Source of the DNA: Deltaproteobacteria bacterium | Lineage (GTDB): Bacteria > Desulfobacterota > Desulfomonilia > Desulfomonilales > Desulfomonilaceae | Length of the DNA: 64,000 bases | NCBI GenBank assembly: GCA_016875095.1 | Contig: VGSG01000002.1 | Location: 62,001 to 126,000 of the forward strand | Direction: 5' to 3' | Shown: piece after piece, positions 50,178 to 59,984 of the stretch | Position numbering within the stretch: position 1 is the first letter of the stretch | Layout of the letters: the number at the start of each line of letters is the position of its first letter | Program-made: the position numbers and the translations under genes | Notes under the pieces: generated by a model | Told to the model about the DNA's origin: nothing | The model's database searches: none | What the model saw: the letters and a program-made list of their open reading frames with translations, nothing else

Positions 50178-51742
50178 GCCAGTGATTTTTGAAGCTTGTA
50201 GTCGATACTATCGATGAGCGCATTCCATGACGCCTGGATAATGTTCTCACTGAAGCCGACAGTCCACCAGGTCTCCTCTCCGTCGGTCGATTCAATGAGC
50301 ACCCTCACGACGGCGCCTGTGCCTGAACTCCCCTCCAAGACCCTCACCTTGAAATCGGTGAGCCTGACCTCGTTCACCACCGGATAAAAGGTTTCCAGCG
50401 CGTTGCGTAGGGCCAGGTCCAGCGCGTTGACCGGCCCGTTGCCTTCGGCCGCGGAGAATTCCATTTTGTCTCCAACAACGATACGGACGATTGCGTCCGA
50501 ATACGTCTTTGTATCACCGGCTCTCTTGGCGTTATGCACCTGGAAACCGTGGAGAGTAAAGAAGCGCTTATGTAATCCCAGCATTCTCTTAAGTAGGAGC
50601 TCAAAGGACCCGTCCGCGTTGTCGTAATGAGCGCCGCGAGCCTCGAAATCCTTTATGGTTTTGAGGACCTCAGTCACCCGAGGGTCGTCCGGGTCCAAGG
50701 CAATGCCGTACTCCGCGGCCTTCCGAATCACGGATGCTCGTCCGGCTTGCTCCGATATGGGGAATACACGGATGTTGCCGACCAATTCTGGATCGATGTG
50801 CTCGTACGCGGCGCGTTCCTTGAGCACCGCGCTGGCGTGCAGCCCGCCTTTGTGCGCAAACGCTGAGGCCCCCACGTACGGCTGGGATTTGTTCGGCGCC
50901 CGGTTTGCCATCTGATCGACAAACTCCGAGACATGCTTGAGCATTCCCACACGCTCCATGTTGAGGCAGGGCTTCCCCATCTTGAGCACGAGATTGGCGA
51001 TCACGGAGATCAGATTGGCGTTTCCGCACCGTTCCCCAATTCCGTTGATCGTTCCCTGCACATGCGTCACGCCCGCTTCGACCGCGGCCAGCGTGTTTGC
51101 CACCGCAGTTTCGGCGTCATTGTGGCAATGAACACCGAGCCGCGCAGGCATGATTTCCTGGACTCGTCGAATGATGCCGACCAGCTCGGAAGGGAGCGTG
51201 CCGCCATTCGTGTCACAGAGCACGAGAACGTCAACGCCTGCCGCGGACGCAGCTCGAAGCGTCTCAATGGCGTACTCGGCGTCTTCTTTGAATCCGTCGA
51301 AGAAATGCTCCGCCGCCAGGTGCGCCCGCGAGAAGTGAGGCCGAAGATAGGTTAAGGAATCCTTGATGATTTCAAGATTCCTCTTCAGCGTCGCGCCGAG
51401 GACTTCCTTGACGTGGAGCTGCGAGCTTTTGGCGACAACGGTTACCGAGTCTGTTGCCGCTTCCAGGAGTGTCTTGATTTGGGGGTCTTTCTCCGGGGAA
51501 AGCTCCGGCCGACAAGTGCTCCCGAAAGCCACCATTCGCGCGTGTTTCAACGGAATGTCGCGCATGGTCTGGAAGAACTTCCGATCTTTGGGGTTAGATC
51601 CCGGATAACCCCCTTCTATGAAGTGAATTCCGAGTTCGTCCAGCTTGCGTGCAATTCTGATCTTATCTTCGAGAGAAAAGGTAATGCCCCACGTTTGGGC
51701 GCCGTCCCTGAGGGTGGTGTCATACAGCTCAATGCTTTCCAC
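50174..51742 (-). CDS. cimA: (R)-citramalate synthase CimA
   Basis: CimA condenses pyruvate and acetyl-CoA to citramalate, the threonine-independent entry to isoleucine. The 522-residue protein has the DRE-TIM barrel start YDTTLRDGAQTWG, the metal-binding VHCHNDAETAVAN, NGIGERCGNANL, and a C-terminal LeuA-type regulatory domain. It resembles the long bacterial type often annotated as 2-isopropylmalate synthase/homocitrate synthase family. It sits 118 bases downstream of the aspartate kinase gene, consistent with an amino-acid operon. Confidence 0.92.
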   Translation of the reverse strand: MESIELYDTTLRDGAQTWGITFSLEDKIRIARKLDELGIHFIEGGYPGSNPKDRKFFQTMRDIPLKHARMVAFGSTCRPELSPEKDPQIKTLLEAATDSVTVVAKSSQLHVKEVLGATLKRNLEIIKDSLTYLRPHFSRAHLAAEHFFDGFKEDAEYAIETLRAASAAGVDVLVLCDTNGGTLPSELVGIIRRVQEIMPARLGVHCHNDAETAVANTLAAVEAGVTHVQGTINGIGERCGNANLISVIANLVLKMGKPCLNMERVGMLKHVSEFVDQMANRAPNKSQPYVGASAFAHKGGLHASAVLKERAAYEHIDPELVGNIRVFPISEQAGRASVIRKAAEYGIALDPDDPRVTEVLKTIKDFEARGAHYDNADGSFELLLKRMLGLHKRFFTLHGFQVHNAKRAGDTKTYSDAIVRIVVGDKMEFSAAEGNGPVNALDLALRNALETFYPVVNEVRLTDFKVRVLEGSSGTGAVVRVLIESTDGEETWWTVGFSENIIQASWNALIDSIDYKLQKSLA

Positions 51743-51860
51743 AGGTATCTCCGAAAACCGGGAGCGTCGCGCCTACCGTAGGCTAAGGCGGAAGACGGCC
51801 CGCGGCGCGAAAAGCCGGAACTCCGTGGCCGGAAGGGCCGATGCGAAAGTCGGGTCACGA

Positions 51861-53081
51861 TCAAGGGGACTTGTGCAGTTCAAACGCATCATGCAGGGCC
51901 CGCACGGCAAGCTCCGCGTATTTTCTCTGAATAACGCAGGAGATCTTTATCTCCGAGGTGGATATCATCTCGATGTTGATGCCCTCCTTGGCCAGAGCCG
52001 TAAACATCCGGCCCGCCACACCCGAATGAGAACGCATCCCCGCGCCGACTATGGATACCTTCGCAATATCATCGGATCCGAACACGCCGGTCGCGCCTAT
52101 CGCGTCCCGTATCTTATCGCAGATGTCCAGCGTCTTGGCCAGGTCGGCTTCGGAAACGGTGAAGGTGATATCCGTTATGCCCTTTTCGCTCACATTCTGC
52201 ACAATGGTGTCCACGACGACCTTGGCTTCGGCCAGCGTTGTGAAGAGCCGAGCCGCGACTCCGGGTTTGTCCTGTAGTCCCGCTATAGTGACTTTCGCAT
52301 CCTTCGCGCTGCACGTAACCGCGCTGACCACGGTCCTTTCCATATCAGAATCCTCCGCACAGACGAGCGTGCCTTCCTCGTTATCGAAACTGGAACGCAC
52401 AACAATAGGCACTTGGTGGATCATTCCAAGCTCCACAGCCCTTATATGGAGCACTTTGGCGCCGAGAGAGGCCATTTCCAGCATTTCTTCATAGCCGATC
52501 CGGTGGAGCTTACGCGCCTTGGAAGTTATGTTCGGGTCGGTGGTGTACACCCCGTCCACGTCCGTGAAGATCTCGCAGGCATCCGCCTTGAGCGCGGCCG
52601 CCACAGCCACGGCAGATGTGTCGGAGCCTCCCCGCCCCAAAGTGGTGACCCTTCCCGATGGGTCAACCCCCTGAAAGCCCGCCACGATTACGATGTTGCC
52701 CGCGTCCAAGTCATCCATGAGGGCGGTCTTGGCCATGTCTTCTATTCGAGCAGCGCCGAACGCGCTGTTGGTTCGCAGAGGTATCTGCCACCCCAGGTAC
52801 GATCGCGCCTTGTACCCCATCGATTCCAAAGTGATCGCCAGTAGAGCCACGCTGACCTGTTCCCCTGTGGCCAGGAGCACATCGACCTCGCGCTCGTTCG
52901 GAATGCGAGCAATCTTCCGGGCCAAACCGAGGAGCCGATCCGTCTCTCCCGCCATGGCGGAAACCACTACCACAATCTTGTCACCCTGATCGTATCGCTC
53001 AGCAACCCGCCGGGCCACGTTTGCGATACGTTCCAGGTCTCCAACGGACGTGCCGCCATACTTCTGAACAATTAGGGCCAT
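51861..53081 (-). CDS. lysC: Aspartate kinase LysC
   Basis: The enzyme phosphorylates aspartate in the first step toward lysine, threonine and methionine. The 406 residues match the family length: N-terminal [43 protein letters not shown], and two ACT domains at the C terminus ([36 protein letters not shown]) that should bind the feedback inhibitor. ATG at 53081 (MALIVQ) is the family start; the ten-residue extension to 53111 is not. It lies between tsaE and cimA. Confidence 0.95.
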   Translation of the reverse strand: MALIVQKYGGTSVGDLERIANVARRVAERYDQGDKIVVVVSAMAGETDRLLGLARKIARIPNEREVDVLLATGEQVSVALLAITLESMGYKARSYLGWQIPLRTNSAFGAARIEDMAKTALMDDLDAGNIVIVAGFQGVDPSGRVTTLGRGGSDTSAVAVAAALKADACEIFTDVDGVYTTDPNITSKARKLHRIGYEEMLEMASLGAKVLHIRAVELGMIHQVPIVVRSSFDNEEGTLVCAEDSDMERTVVSAVTCSAKDAKVTIAGLQDKPGVAARLFTTLAEAKVVVDTIVQNVSEKGITDITFTVSEADLAKTLDICDKIRDAIGATGVFGSDDIAKVSIVGAGMRSHSGVAGRMFTALAKEGINIEMISTSEIKISCVIQRKYAELAVRALHDAFELHKSP

Positions 53082-53140
53082 TCGCGCCTCTCCGAATAAA
53101 CGGGCCTCCATAGCGACGGACGAGACTTCATAAAGGTTTG

Positions 53141-53641
53141 TCAGGGCCCTTGCGTACGCGTGGCAGAATTCGCCTCGATGGCCGCCTCGCGCACTCTTGG
53201 GTCCCAGGAGCCGCTTTCATTCCAGTCCAGATTGATACGTCGTATGTTTTCTCCGCCGCCAACCCGGATTACGATACGGAGCGATTCAAAACCCGTGTCC
53301 TGAAACTTTTCCGCCCATTCCACCACCACCGCGCCGTCCTCGAGAGCTTCTTCGAGCCCGATCGCTTCCACCTGATCGCCTTCTATGCGGTACAAGTCCG
53401 CGTGATGGACCGGGTACTCACCCTCAAAGCTGTTGATCAGCGTGAAAGTAGGGCTCACCACGTCGTCGGGCGAGACCCCGGTGGCTGCCGAGACAATTCC
53501 TTTGGCCAGCCTGGTCTTACCTGAGCCAAGGTCACCGAAGAGCAGAACCAGATCTCCGGGCTTGAGGACCCCGCCGATGGCGGCTCCGAGGTCGATGGTC
53601 TCTTGCTCCGAGGCGGTTTCCACTTCCAAAGTCGCGCACAT
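53141..53641 (-). CDS. tsaE: tRNA threonylcarbamoyladenosine biosynthesis ATPase TsaE
   Basis: TsaE is the small ATPase that helps TsaB-TsaD make the t6A modification of tRNA position 37. The 166-residue reading has the P-loop [27 protein letters not shown] and [10 protein letters not shown], all typical. The start ATG 53641 gives the usual length; an in-frame ATG at 53695 would add 18 residues. Longer readings overlap the divergent dehydrogenase gene and are unlikely. Confidence 0.93.
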   Translation of the reverse strand: MCATLEVETASEQETIDLGAAIGGVLKPGDLVLLFGDLGSGKTRLAKGIVSAATGVSPDDVVSPTFTLINSFEGEYPVHHADLYRIEGDQVEAIGLEEALEDGAVVVEWAEKFQDTGFESLRIVIRVGGGENIRRINLDWNESGSWDPRVREAAIEANSATRTQGP

Positions 53642-53813
53642 GGTCCCCGGCCGTCTTTGCGCAAGGGCCTCATCCATGCTATGCTCGAAGCGCATGGGAA
53701 ATAACGGCCCATGCCCGGCGCAATTTTTTACCATAAACGCCTTTTGGTTTTGCCGCAAGCAATTCATGTGACATGTTCCCCAGTGTGAATTTTTCCGCTG
53801 AAGGTGAGGGTTT

Positions 53814-54848
53814 TTGAGAAGACGAGCCGTCCAATTCGTTGCCCCGGGTAAAGTCACAGTGGTCGATGAAGCCCTGAAATCCCCCACTCGTGACCAGGTC
53901 CTCGTGCAGACGCTCATCTCCGCTATCAGCGCGGGCACCGAACTCCTCATCTATCGGGGTGAATGGCCCCCAGGTCTCCCCGTGGACGAAAACATTCCCG
54001 CGCTCCAGGGAACTTTCCGGTACCCTCTGAAATACGGCTACGCGTGCGTGGGCCGGGTGATCAGCGTCGGTTCGAAGGTGGATCCTTCGTGGAAAGGGCA
54101 GCTTGTTTTCGCATTCAATCCTCACGAGAGCCATTTCCTGAGCTACCCGGACAATCTGGCGCCTTTGCCTTTAGATCTCCCGCCGGAACGAGCCGGCCTC
54201 TTGCCCAACATGGAGACGGCGGTAGCGCTCGTGATGGACGGCAGACCGCTTATTGGCGAGCGTGTGGTCGTATTCGGGCAGGGAGTCGTGGGTCTGCTGA
54301 CCACTGCGCTCCTAGCGAAGTTCTCTCTCGGAGGTTTGTATGCGTTGGACCGCTTCGCCCTGCGCCGCGATCGCTCGCTTGCCCTGGGCGCGGATTCCGT
54401 ATTCGATCCGGGGAATCCCCTTGCCATGGATTCGCTCATGACCTTCCTGGAAATGGAACGCGGAGGAGGCGCGGACCTCGCCTACGAGTTGTCCGGTAAC
54501 ACCGCGGCTCTGGACCAGGCCATTTCAGTCACGGGTTTCGGAGGTCGCGTCGTGGTTGGCTCCTGGTACGGGGCGAAGAGAGCGGACATTGATTTGGGCG
54601 GCAAATTCCATCGTAGCCGTATCAAGCTCATCGGCAGTCAGGTGAGCGCCATTGAACCGGAGTTGACCGGCAGATGGACAAAGAAGCGACGTCTGAACGT
54701 GGCCATAGGGATGCTCCGCGAGTTGAACACGGTGGAGCTGGTCTCGCACCGTTTTCCGGTCGATCGCGCGCATGAAGCTTATGCGCTGCTGGCTCGGAAT
54801 CCCGGAGACGCCCTTCAGGTTGTTTTTACGTACGAGGGGATATTATGA
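53814..54848 (+). CDS. Medium-chain dehydrogenase (zinc-binding dehydrogenase family) in a pterin-type operon
   Basis: The 344-residue protein is an MDR-superfamily oxidoreductase with a Rossmann domain (ERVVVFGQGVVGLLTTALLA, GGGADLAYELSG) and an N-terminal GroES-like domain (AISAGTELLIYRGEWPPGLP). The usual catalytic zinc cysteine of alcohol dehydrogenases is not evident; the corresponding place reads SAGTE, as in the bacteriochlorophyllide-dehydrogenase-like branch. Translation begins at TTG 53814 after GAAGGTGAGGG, with no ATG available. It overlaps the next gene by four bases. Confidence 0.82.
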   Translation: MRRRAVQFVAPGKVTVVDEALKSPTRDQVLVQTLISAISAGTELLIYRGEWPPGLPVDENIPALQGTFRYPLKYGYACVGRVISVGSKVDPSWKGQLVFAFNPHESHFLSYPDNLAPLPLDLPPERAGLLPNMETAVALVMDGRPLIGERVVVFGQGVVGLLTTALLAKFSLGGLYALDRFALRRDRSLALGADSVFDPGNPLAMDSLMTFLEMERGGGADLAYELSGNTAALDQAISVTGFGGRVVVGSWYGAKRADIDLGGKFHRSRIKLIGSQVSAIEPELTGRWTKKRRLNVAIGMLRELNTVELVSHRFPVDRAHEAYALLARNPGDALQVVFTYEGIL

Positions 54849-55249
54849 ATTCAGACCCGACGAATGGAGTGTACGCCGTAGCGGTTGAGCGTGACTTCAC
54901 CGCCACGCATTTCCTGGTAGGTGGAGACTGGGGTCCGGAGAACGATCCACACCAGCACTACTACAAGGTCGAAGCGCAGGTGGAAGGGCGCCGTCTGGAC
55001 CGGCACGGTTACCTTGTTGACATAGTGGAGCTGGAGGCTGCCCTGGACGATCTTGTAGCCCGATTCCGTAACAGCGCCCTCAACGAGCTGCCCGAGTTCC
55101 AGGGTCTTAATCCCAGCATCGAGCATTTCTGCCGGATCATATGCCACAGTCTGCGGGAACGGCTCCACGGCGAGAATCTCTCCGCCCTCACGGTGAAAAT
55201 CTGGGAAAGCGCCATAGCCTGGGCTTCGTTCCGCCAGGAGGTTCTTTGA
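54845..55249 (+). CDS. 6-pyruvoyl-tetrahydropterin synthase/QueD family protein, Glu-for-Cys variant
   Basis: The 134-residue protein fits the PTPS/QueD fold: FTATHFL supplies the first zinc histidine and DPHQHYYKVEAQVEG the HxH pair (HGH in most members), followed by GYLVDIVELEAALDD and a C-terminal VKIWESAIAWASF. The catalytic cysteine of QueD, four residues before the HxH, is replaced by glutamate (ENDPHQH). This is the change found in PTPS-III enzymes that turn dihydroneopterin into 6-hydroxymethyl-dihydropterin. It overlaps both neighbours by four bases. Confidence 0.88.
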   Translation: MNSDPTNGVYAVAVERDFTATHFLVGGDWGPENDPHQHYYKVEAQVEGRRLDRHGYLVDIVELEAALDDLVARFRNSALNELPEFQGLNPSIEHFCRIICHSLRERLHGENLSALTVKIWESAIAWASFRQEVL

Positions 55250-56325
55250 GGATCGGCCTGGTCATCTATGGGAGCCTGAACACGGTGACAGGCGGATTCA
55301 TCTACGACCGCCGCGTCGTTGAATACTTGAGGGCTCAGGGCGATACGGTTGAGCTTTTCTCGCTGCCGTGGCGGAGCTATGGCCGTTGCCTAATCCACAA
55401 TTTCTCGCGCGATTTCTTGCGAGATCTGATCGCGGCTCCTCTGGATGCGCTCCTCCAGGACGAATTGAACCATCCCTCCCTGGTTTGGCTCAACCGGAAG
55501 CTCCGGGACCGGACGCGATATCCGATCATTTCAGTGGTCCACCACCTGCGATCCAAAGAAATGAGGCCGGAGTGGCAAAATCGGTATTACCGCTGGATAG
55601 AGGGGAATTATCTCCGAACCTGCGACGGCTTCGTCTTCAATGGTGAGACCACCCGCGCCACAGTGGAAGAGCTCATAGGCCCGAGCAGATCCTTTGTGGT
55701 GGCGTCTCCCGCTCCGAACGTCACCGGACCTCGGCCTTCCCAGGATGAGATCGTTAGGCGGTCGCATTCACCGGGACCGCTCAGAATCATTTTTGTCGGC
55801 AACCTGATTCCCCGCAAGGAGCTCCATACCCTTATCCGAGGGCTGGTCTCCGTTCCGCACGATCTTTGGCGTCTTGAGGTGGTGGGAAGCCCGGACTACG
55901 ATGGGTCGTACGCGAAACGTGTCCAGCGCCTTATTGATGAGCGGCAGGTAGCCCATAACGTGACCATGCGCGGGCGGCTCGACGCCGAGGAGTTGGCCCA
56001 GCTCCTGCTCCAAAGCCATGTCTTGGCCGTGCCCTCTTCATACGAGGGGTTCGGCTTCGTGTACCTTGAAGGCATGGGATTCGGTCTGCCCGCAATCGGC
56101 TCCACCGACGGCGCGGCCCACGAAACCATCACCCACGGTCGAGATGGCTTTCTGGTCGCGCCGGGCCGGCCCGATGAAGTGGCAATGCGCATACGTGATC
56201 TGAGCAAAGACCGAGAACGACTCGCTCAAATGAGCCTTGCAGCGCTTGAGCGGCACGGCCTGGCCCCGACATGGGAGCAGACCGGGGCGGCTATCAGACA
56301 ATTCCTGCTGGGCCTGGCGCGCTGA
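55246..56325 (+). CDS. Glycosyltransferase, GT4/GT1-like
   Basis: The 359-residue protein is a GT-B glycosyltransferase: RIGLVIYGSLNTVTGGFIYD at the N terminus, LRIIFVGNLIPRKELHTLI, then VPSSYEGFGFVYLEGMGFGL and PAIGSTDGAAHET in the nucleotide-sugar site. The start is TTG 55246, overlapping the PTPS stop (TTGA) with AGGAGG seven bases upstream; a longer frame from 55141 lies in the PTPS gene. Its setting in a pterin-type operon suggests that a pterin-derived acceptor is glycosylated. Confidence 0.87.
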   Translation: MRIGLVIYGSLNTVTGGFIYDRRVVEYLRAQGDTVELFSLPWRSYGRCLIHNFSRDFLRDLIAAPLDALLQDELNHPSLVWLNRKLRDRTRYPIISVVHHLRSKEMRPEWQNRYYRWIEGNYLRTCDGFVFNGETTRATVEELIGPSRSFVVASPAPNVTGPRPSQDEIVRRSHSPGPLRIIFVGNLIPRKELHTLIRGLVSVPHDLWRLEVVGSPDYDGSYAKRVQRLIDERQVAHNVTMRGRLDAEELAQLLLQSHVLAVPSSYEGFGFVYLEGMGFGLPAIGSTDGAAHETITHGRDGFLVAPGRPDEVAMRIRDLSKDRERLAQMSLAALERHGLAPTWEQTGAAIRQFLLGLAR

Positions 56326-56326
56326 G

Positions 56327-57256
56327 ATGCCCATTCCATCACAATATGAATTGACAAGATATCTGGCCTCCAAGAAGACCGTGGACGACCGCGCATTGAA
56401 TCAAACGGTCATGGGTGAGCTTGCCGAGCGCCTTGCAGCCATACCTCCTCCCGAGCCGATCCGGGTTCTGGAAGTGGGCGCGGGCATCGGCGCCATGGTG
56501 GAACGCCTCCTGGAATGGGAGATCTTAGATAACGCGATATACACTGCGCTGGACTATGACGCCGGCCTCATCGCGGAGGCCGAGCGTCGGCTGCCCGAAT
56601 GGGCGCCGGCTTCCGGATTCCAGGCGGTCAGGGAAGGACGGTCTCAAATTCGACTGCGCCGCGGCAAACAGGATGTTCTGGCGCAATTCGAAATTGCGGA
56701 TGTGCTCCATTTCATTAAGAGGAAAGAACAGAGAGGCCGCTGGGACCTGCTCATTGCCAATGCATTTCTCGATCTGATGGATATCCCGTCAGCGCTCCCG
56801 GCCCTGTTCGCGCTCTTGCGACCCGGAGGGCTCTTTTATTTCACCATCAATTTCGATGGCGCTACGATCCTGTTGCCGGAGATCGACCCTCGGCTGGACG
56901 ACAAGATCGAGCAGCTCTATCACGAGACTATGGATCGACGGATAATCAACGGGAAACAATCAGGGCATAGCCGGACCGGTCGAAGGCTCTTCAGACAAAT
57001 TCCGGAAGCAGTCGGCGAGATTCTTGCCGCAGGGGCTTCCGACTGGGTCGTGCATCCTCGGGATGGGGCTTACCCCGCTGACGAGGCCTATTTCCTCCAC
57101 TTCATCGTGCACACCATCGGCCAAGCGCTTGAAGGGCATCCAGCCCTTGCGGGTGAGCGCTTCGCAGACTGGATAGACCGGAGACACGCGCAAATAGAAG
57201 CAGGGGAGCTGGTGTATATCGCTCACCAGATCGATTTCCTGGGGCAGGCGCATTAG
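56327..57256 (+). CDS. Class I SAM-dependent methyltransferase
   Basis: The 309-residue protein has the SAM-binding motif VLEVGAGIGAMVERLLEW, an acidic motif II ALDYDAGLIAEAE, and WDLLIANAFLDLMD plus LLRPGGLFYFTINFDG as later motifs. The C-terminal third (GHSRTGRRLFRQIPE) is specific to this subgroup. It begins one base after the glycosyltransferase stop (TGA-G-ATG) and ends the four-gene operon. The substrate is unknown; a glycosylated pterin is one possibility from context. Confidence 0.87.
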   Translation: MPIPSQYELTRYLASKKTVDDRALNQTVMGELAERLAAIPPPEPIRVLEVGAGIGAMVERLLEWEILDNAIYTALDYDAGLIAEAERRLPEWAPASGFQAVREGRSQIRLRRGKQDVLAQFEIADVLHFIKRKEQRGRWDLLIANAFLDLMDIPSALPALFALLRPGGLFYFTINFDGATILLPEIDPRLDDKIEQLYHETMDRRIINGKQSGHSRTGRRLFRQIPEAVGEILAAGASDWVVHPRDGAYPADEAYFLHFIVHTIGQALEGHPALAGERFADWIDRRHAQIEAGELVYIAHQIDFLGQAH

Positions 57257-57397
57257 TGGGGCAATACGCCTGTTTCGGCGATGGAAGTGTCGAGTCGGAT
57301 GGACAGCCGAAAGAATCGTTACCCCTGGAAAGGCTTGCGAAGTCAGCGCTTCACGGGCATATTCTAACTAGAACACGGCTTATTTGGAGACGAAGGC

Positions 57398-57571
57398 ATG
57401 AAATTCTATTCGTTTCAGATTGTAATCGAGAAGGAATCGGAAGACGAAGGGTATTTCGCGTATAGCCCCACTCTTCCTGGATGCTTCAGCAACGGGAGAA
57501 CCATCGAAGAAACAAAGCAAAACATCCGGGAAGCCATAGAACTACATTTGGGGCCCCTTTACGAGACGTAG
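57398..57571 (+). CDS. Short HicB-like (UPF0150) antitoxin-type protein
   Basis: The 57-residue frame MKFYSFQIVIEKESEDEGYF and AYSPTLPGCFSNGRTIEETK followed by QNIREAIELHL is a HicB-type partial RNase H fold. GGAGACGAAGG lies just before the ATG. No hicA follows; the 3' end overlaps the convergent PIN gene by 13 bases. It may be an orphan antitoxin. Confidence 0.75.
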   Translation: MKFYSFQIVIEKESEDEGYFAYSPTLPGCFSNGRTIEETKQNIREAIELHLGPLYET

Positions 57572-58065
57572 TATAGCGTCCTGATATGATTGAAGTTGAT
57601 TACATCGATGGTTTGGGCTTCGAGCAGGGAGGCGAGAGTGAAATCAGTGGTGACGACCATGTGCTTGTTGGAAGCCGCGTGCATGATAACAGCGTCAGTG
57701 AGACCGCACTTCGCAAAATAAGGGTGTTGGGAGGCCAGCGTGCTTGGGACGTATTCCTCGGGAACGAGCTTGATTTCTTCGGCAATCTTTGCAAGACACT
57801 GCTCACGAGCCGGCTCACCCAGCTGACCGGCGAAGTTGATCACCTCCGTAAGGATGTTCAGGGTCGTTACGGTATGCTTGAAGGATCTAATCAGTTGCTG
57901 TAGTACTGCAAAATCCTTGAGGGAGAAGCTCTTAGTTCGCTTGAATTTGCCAACGTAATTGAGATCATATTTTCCTATGAAGTAAAGCAGCAATAAGTTA
58001 CTGTCGACGAGGGCTGTTCTTTTCCTGCACTGAACGAGTAAGTCACCTATCTCGAAGAGTTTCAT
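57559..58065 (-). CDS. PIN-domain toxin-like protein
   Basis: The 168-residue protein has a PIN-type nuclease pattern: ALVDSNLLLLYFIGKYD with the first acidic residue, EVINFAGQL, KCGLTDAVIMHAASNKHM and VVTTDFTLASLL with later Asp residues. PIN toxins cut tRNA or mRNA. It overlaps the upstream small gene by four bases (ATGA), typical of toxin-antitoxin pairs, and is larger than VapC (about 130 residues). Confidence 0.78.
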   Translation of the reverse strand: MKLFEIGDLLVQCRKRTALVDSNLLLLYFIGKYDLNYVGKFKRTKSFSLKDFAVLQQLIRSFKHTVTTLNILTEVINFAGQLGEPAREQCLAKIAEEIKLVPEEYVPSTLASQHPYFAKCGLTDAVIMHAASNKHMVVTTDFTLASLLEAQTIDVINFNHIRTLYYVS

Positions 58066-58313
58066 GCAGGCTCTCGCATTCTCATCGAGACCACCTTGCC
58101 GGTTTCGGAGTCGACCTTAAATACCTTGTAGACTCTCCGGATGCCTAGGTCATCCTCGTCCCAGCCAAGGGTGATAAGCCAATATTTCTCGTCTTCCGAC
58201 AAGTCCACTTCTTCAAGTCGTGTTCGCGCGATAGGGCCGGACATGCGCATGTCCGTGCTAAACCGTTGCAGATATTCCACTGCCTTGCGCGCAGCTTGCA
58301 TGCCATCGATCAT
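58062..58313 (-). CDS. Putative antitoxin of the PIN-domain pair
   Basis: The 83-residue protein reads MIDGMQAARKAVEYLQRFST, then EDEKYWLITLGWDEDD and YKVFKVDSETGKVVSMRMRE. It lacks a recognisable DNA-binding motif but is coupled to the PIN gene by overlap. The antitoxin role is inferred from position. Confidence 0.6.
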   Translation of the reverse strand: MIDGMQAARKAVEYLQRFSTDMRMSGPIARTRLEEVDLSEDEKYWLITLGWDEDDLGIRRVYKVFKVDSETGKVVSMRMREPA

Positions 58314-58475
58314 CTCTGTTCCTCTCAGTCGTCCTAGGTCCCTACCACGTCTTCGCCCGGCTTTGAAGCCAGGTGACAGAACTATAAGAAGTCATGTCTT
58401 AGGAGTCAACGCCTTCGGGGCTTGATAGCAGCGTCCCAACCTCGGAGCCGCTTCCTGAGCGCCGTCAAGCCCAGA

Positions 58476-59984
58476 TCAGATGTGATAGAGCCTTCCGTAT
58501 TTCTCTCCCAGGTATTGGATCAAGTATTCCGGCTCCAGATCTTCACCTGTGACAACCCGCAGCAAGTCCCGGGGCAGGTACCGAGTTCCTTGCGAGTGGA
58601 TCTTTTCCCTGAGCCATCCCAAGAGTGGGCTGAATTCACCGCGCTCAAACTGAATTTCCAGGTCTCCGAGATCGATACGTGCCTTGGCAAAGAACTGGGC
58701 TCCGTACAGATTGCCCAGGGTATACGTAGGGAAGTATCCGATAGAACCGCCCGACCAGTGCACGTCCTGCATCACGCCTTGCGCATAGTCAGGCGGGGTC
58801 AGACCCAAGTAAGCGGCCATTTTCTCATTCCACGCGTGAGGCAAGTCCTCCACGCGCAGGTCGTCTCGCATCAGAGCGACTTCAAGCTCGAACCGCAGCA
58901 GAATGTGTAAATTGTACGTGACCTCGTCCGCTTCCACACGAATGAGATTGGGAGCCACCTCATTCACCGAGAGCAGGAAGTCATCCAAAGCTACCCCCCG
59001 CAACGACGCAAACCGCTCCTGCGCCTGGGGATAGAAGTGGCGCCAGAACGCCCGTGAACGGGCGACCATATTCTCCCAGAGCCGCGATTGTGACTCATTG
59101 ATGCCCAGGGAGATCGGCCGACACAAGGGCTGGCCCCAGTAATCCACGGGCAAGCCTTGATGATACATTGCATGGCCCGCCTCGTGGATCACACCGAAAA
59201 ACGCCGCGTTGAAGTAATGGTCCTGATACCGTGTGGTGATACGCACATCCCCGGGACCGATTCCCGTGGTAAAGGGGTGGGCCGACACATCGAGGCGCCC
59301 TGCCGAGAAGTCGAATCCAAGCTGTTCCGCGACCGCGCGGGCGAAGCGCTCCTGTTCCGCAACAGGAAAGGGCCGGCTCTTCAGCGCGGGATCCGGTTTC
59401 TTCGTCGAACCTTTAATGCGATTGAGCAAGTTAACCAGGGGCTGCTGGAGGCTTTTCAGCACAGGTTGCAGAGCGCTGGTTGTGGCGCCCTGTTCGTAGT
59501 CGTCCAGGAGCGCATCGTACCGCTCTTCGTCATAACCGTATGCGTCGGCTTGCTGCTTCTTTAGCTCTACGAGTCGTTCCAGATAAGGCTTGAAGGCCGC
59601 CCAATCGTTGGCCGGACGGGCACGCTCCCACGCGGCCTCACCCTCGGCCGCGGCCCTTGCCAGTTCCACCGCCAGTTTCTCCGGGATCTTGGTCGTCCGC
59701 TCATAGAGCCTCTTCCATTCACGGATATTGACCGCTTCGATGGTGAGGGGATCGGTCGTATACGCGGAGGTCTCCAGCAACGCGAGCAGTTCGCCGATGC
59801 GCGGGTCTGTCCGTCGATTATGGATGAGCCTCGCCAGGAACGTTAGCTGATTGATCCGGTGAGCATGGCCCCTGGATGGGATCTGAGTTCGCTGATCCCA
59901 GTGGAGCAGGCTCATGGTGGAGGACAGGTATGCGGTCTCCTTTGCACGCTGGGCAAGTTCGTCATACGCCTCTTGAAGGGTCAT
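58476..59984 (-). CDS. Carboxypeptidase Taq (M32 family)
   Basis: The 502-residue protein is a zinc carboxypeptidase with the HEAGHAMYHQGLP motif (HEXXH) near residue 270, the later ligand in GINESQSRLWENMVARS, and the family motifs HPFTTGIGPGDVRITTRY and VTYNLHILLRFELE. M32 enzymes trim C-terminal residues in the cytoplasm. Length matches the family (about 500). The gene stands alone; GGAG-like sequence is weak before the ATG. Confidence 0.95.
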   Translation of the reverse strand: MTLQEAYDELAQRAKETAYLSSTMSLLHWDQRTQIPSRGHAHRINQLTFLARLIHNRRTDPRIGELLALLETSAYTTDPLTIEAVNIREWKRLYERTTKIPEKLAVELARAAAEGEAAWERARPANDWAAFKPYLERLVELKKQQADAYGYDEERYDALLDDYEQGATTSALQPVLKSLQQPLVNLLNRIKGSTKKPDPALKSRPFPVAEQERFARAVAEQLGFDFSAGRLDVSAHPFTTGIGPGDVRITTRYQDHYFNAAFFGVIHEAGHAMYHQGLPVDYWGQPLCRPISLGINESQSRLWENMVARSRAFWRHFYPQAQERFASLRGVALDDFLLSVNEVAPNLIRVEADEVTYNLHILLRFELEVALMRDDLRVEDLPHAWNEKMAAYLGLTPPDYAQGVMQDVHWSGGSIGYFPTYTLGNLYGAQFFAKARIDLGDLEIQFERGEFSPLLGWLREKIHSQGTRYLPRDLLRVVTGEDLEPEYLIQYLGEKYGRLYHI

